Shown: positions 63,767-64,000 of the stretch, piece by piece
Numbering within the stretch: the first letter of the stretch is position 1
Layout: every line of letters begins with the position of its first letter
Origin: Candidatus Sabulitectum silens
GTDB lineage: Bacteria; Fermentibacterota; Fermentibacteria; Fermentibacterales; JCC-6
Assembly: GCA_001875255.1 (NCBI GenBank)
Contig: MJAN01000006.1
Coordinates: forward strand, 62,001-126,000
Reading direction: 5' to 3'
DNA length: 64,000 bases
The notes under the pieces: model-generated
What the model was told of the DNA's origin: nothing
The model's database searches: none
The model's input: the letters and a program-made list of their open reading frames with translations, nothing else
Program-made: the position numbers and the translations under genes

Positions 63767-64000
63767 ATGAAAACCCTGGCCATCCGTGATTCGTCCAATG
63801 ACGGCTTCTACAATATGGCAGCGGACATCTGTTCGGCAAAGATGATCGAGACCGGAAAGGCCTCGGCCATCTTCAGGACCTATACATGGCAACCACACTG
63901 CCTCTCCATCGGAAGGTTCCAGAAACCGGAGAAAGAAGCGGACATGGCCAGGATCCTTGCCGACGGCTACCACATCGTGAGGCGCCCCACCGGAGGCAGG
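63767..64000 (+). CDS. Lipoate-protein ligase/BPL-LplA family (partial)
   Basis: Begins MKTLAIRDSSNDGFYNMAAD and runs off the window after 78 codons. FRTYTWQPHCLSIGRFQKPE and the ending VRRPTGGR match lipoate ligases: the RRxTGGG motif binds lipoyl-AMP. Divergent from the porV-like gene with about 50 bp to the written start and a TTATAT element in between. Function beyond the N-terminus cannot be judged. Confidence 0.85.
   Translation, partial: MKTLAIRDSSNDGFYNMAADICSAKMIETGKASAIFRTYTWQPHCLSIGRFQKPEKEADMARILADGYHIVRRPTGGR

Overview
The window looks like a contig from a moderately high-GC, Gram-negative bacterium of the FCB (Fibrobacteres-Chlorobi-Bacteroidetes) side of the tree. The reasons are a carboxypeptidase with a C-terminal sorting domain of the type IX secretion kind, a PorV/UPF0164-like outer membrane protein, a complete MoxR-Bat operon, a TonB receptor with a surface lipoprotein partner, and many lipobox lipoproteins. 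Fermentibacterota-like lineages are one candidate, but this is inference; nothing here fixes the phylum. Genes are packed very tightly: starts and stops overlap as ATGA, GTGA, TTGA or TGATG, and GTG and TTG starts are frequent. No transposase, phage or CRISPR was found.

The most important caveat is that most genes, including essential ones (pgi, era, scpA, scpB, cmk, rpsA), carry one or more single-base frameshifts, usually beside short G or C runs and usually repaired by adding one base. The reading continues in another frame with the family's conserved sequence intact. I read these as sequencing errors, annotate full-length genes across them and give the approximate break points.

Layout. 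1-4.4 kb: small accessory genes (ferredoxin-nitroreductase, exported polysaccharide deacetylase, lipoproteins, an exported MsrB-MsrA fusion). 4.5-19.4 kb, plus strand: a long co-oriented run of pgi, a barrel protein, purN, cell-wall enzymes (M15 peptidase, L,D-transpeptidase), a PQQ-type propeller, then era-scpA-scpB-rluB-cmk-plsC-rpsA-mtaB-coaE and a TPR membrane protein, ending at a terminator. 19.5-19.75 kb: an AT-rich 79-bp tandem repeat with an inverted arm. 20-22.7 kb, minus: LigD split into polymerase, ligase and phosphoesterase genes. 22.7-30.9 kb: a giant NdvB-type cyclic beta-1,2-glucan synthase. 30.9-40.7 kb: universal stress protein, Mpv17-like membrane protein, the Bat operon and a phosphohexomutase. 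40.8-47.8 kb: a histidine-kinase-like protein without the usual phospho-histidine, a PDZ/radical-SAM DUF512 protein, a TPR protein, hutI, L27 and an M14 peptidase. 47.9 kb: tRNA-Pro. 48-50.4 kb: a PHP-glycosyltransferase fusion. 50.5-53.5 kb: a cobalamin riboswitch, a BtuB-like receptor and a beta-propeller lipoprotein. 53.5-57.6 kb: FAD enzyme, YbhN-like protein and an ABC exporter. 57.6-64 kb: a membrane GT-C enzyme, two transglutaminase-like proteins, surE, a PorV-like protein and the start of a lipoate ligase.

How they fit together: the plus-strand block is translation, chromosome segregation and envelope growth. The minus-strand block is envelope and stress: periplasmic glucan, Bat proteins and USP. 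The B12 locus (riboswitch, receptor and propeller lipoprotein) is the most striking unit because it resembles the Bacteroides BtuB-BtuG pair.
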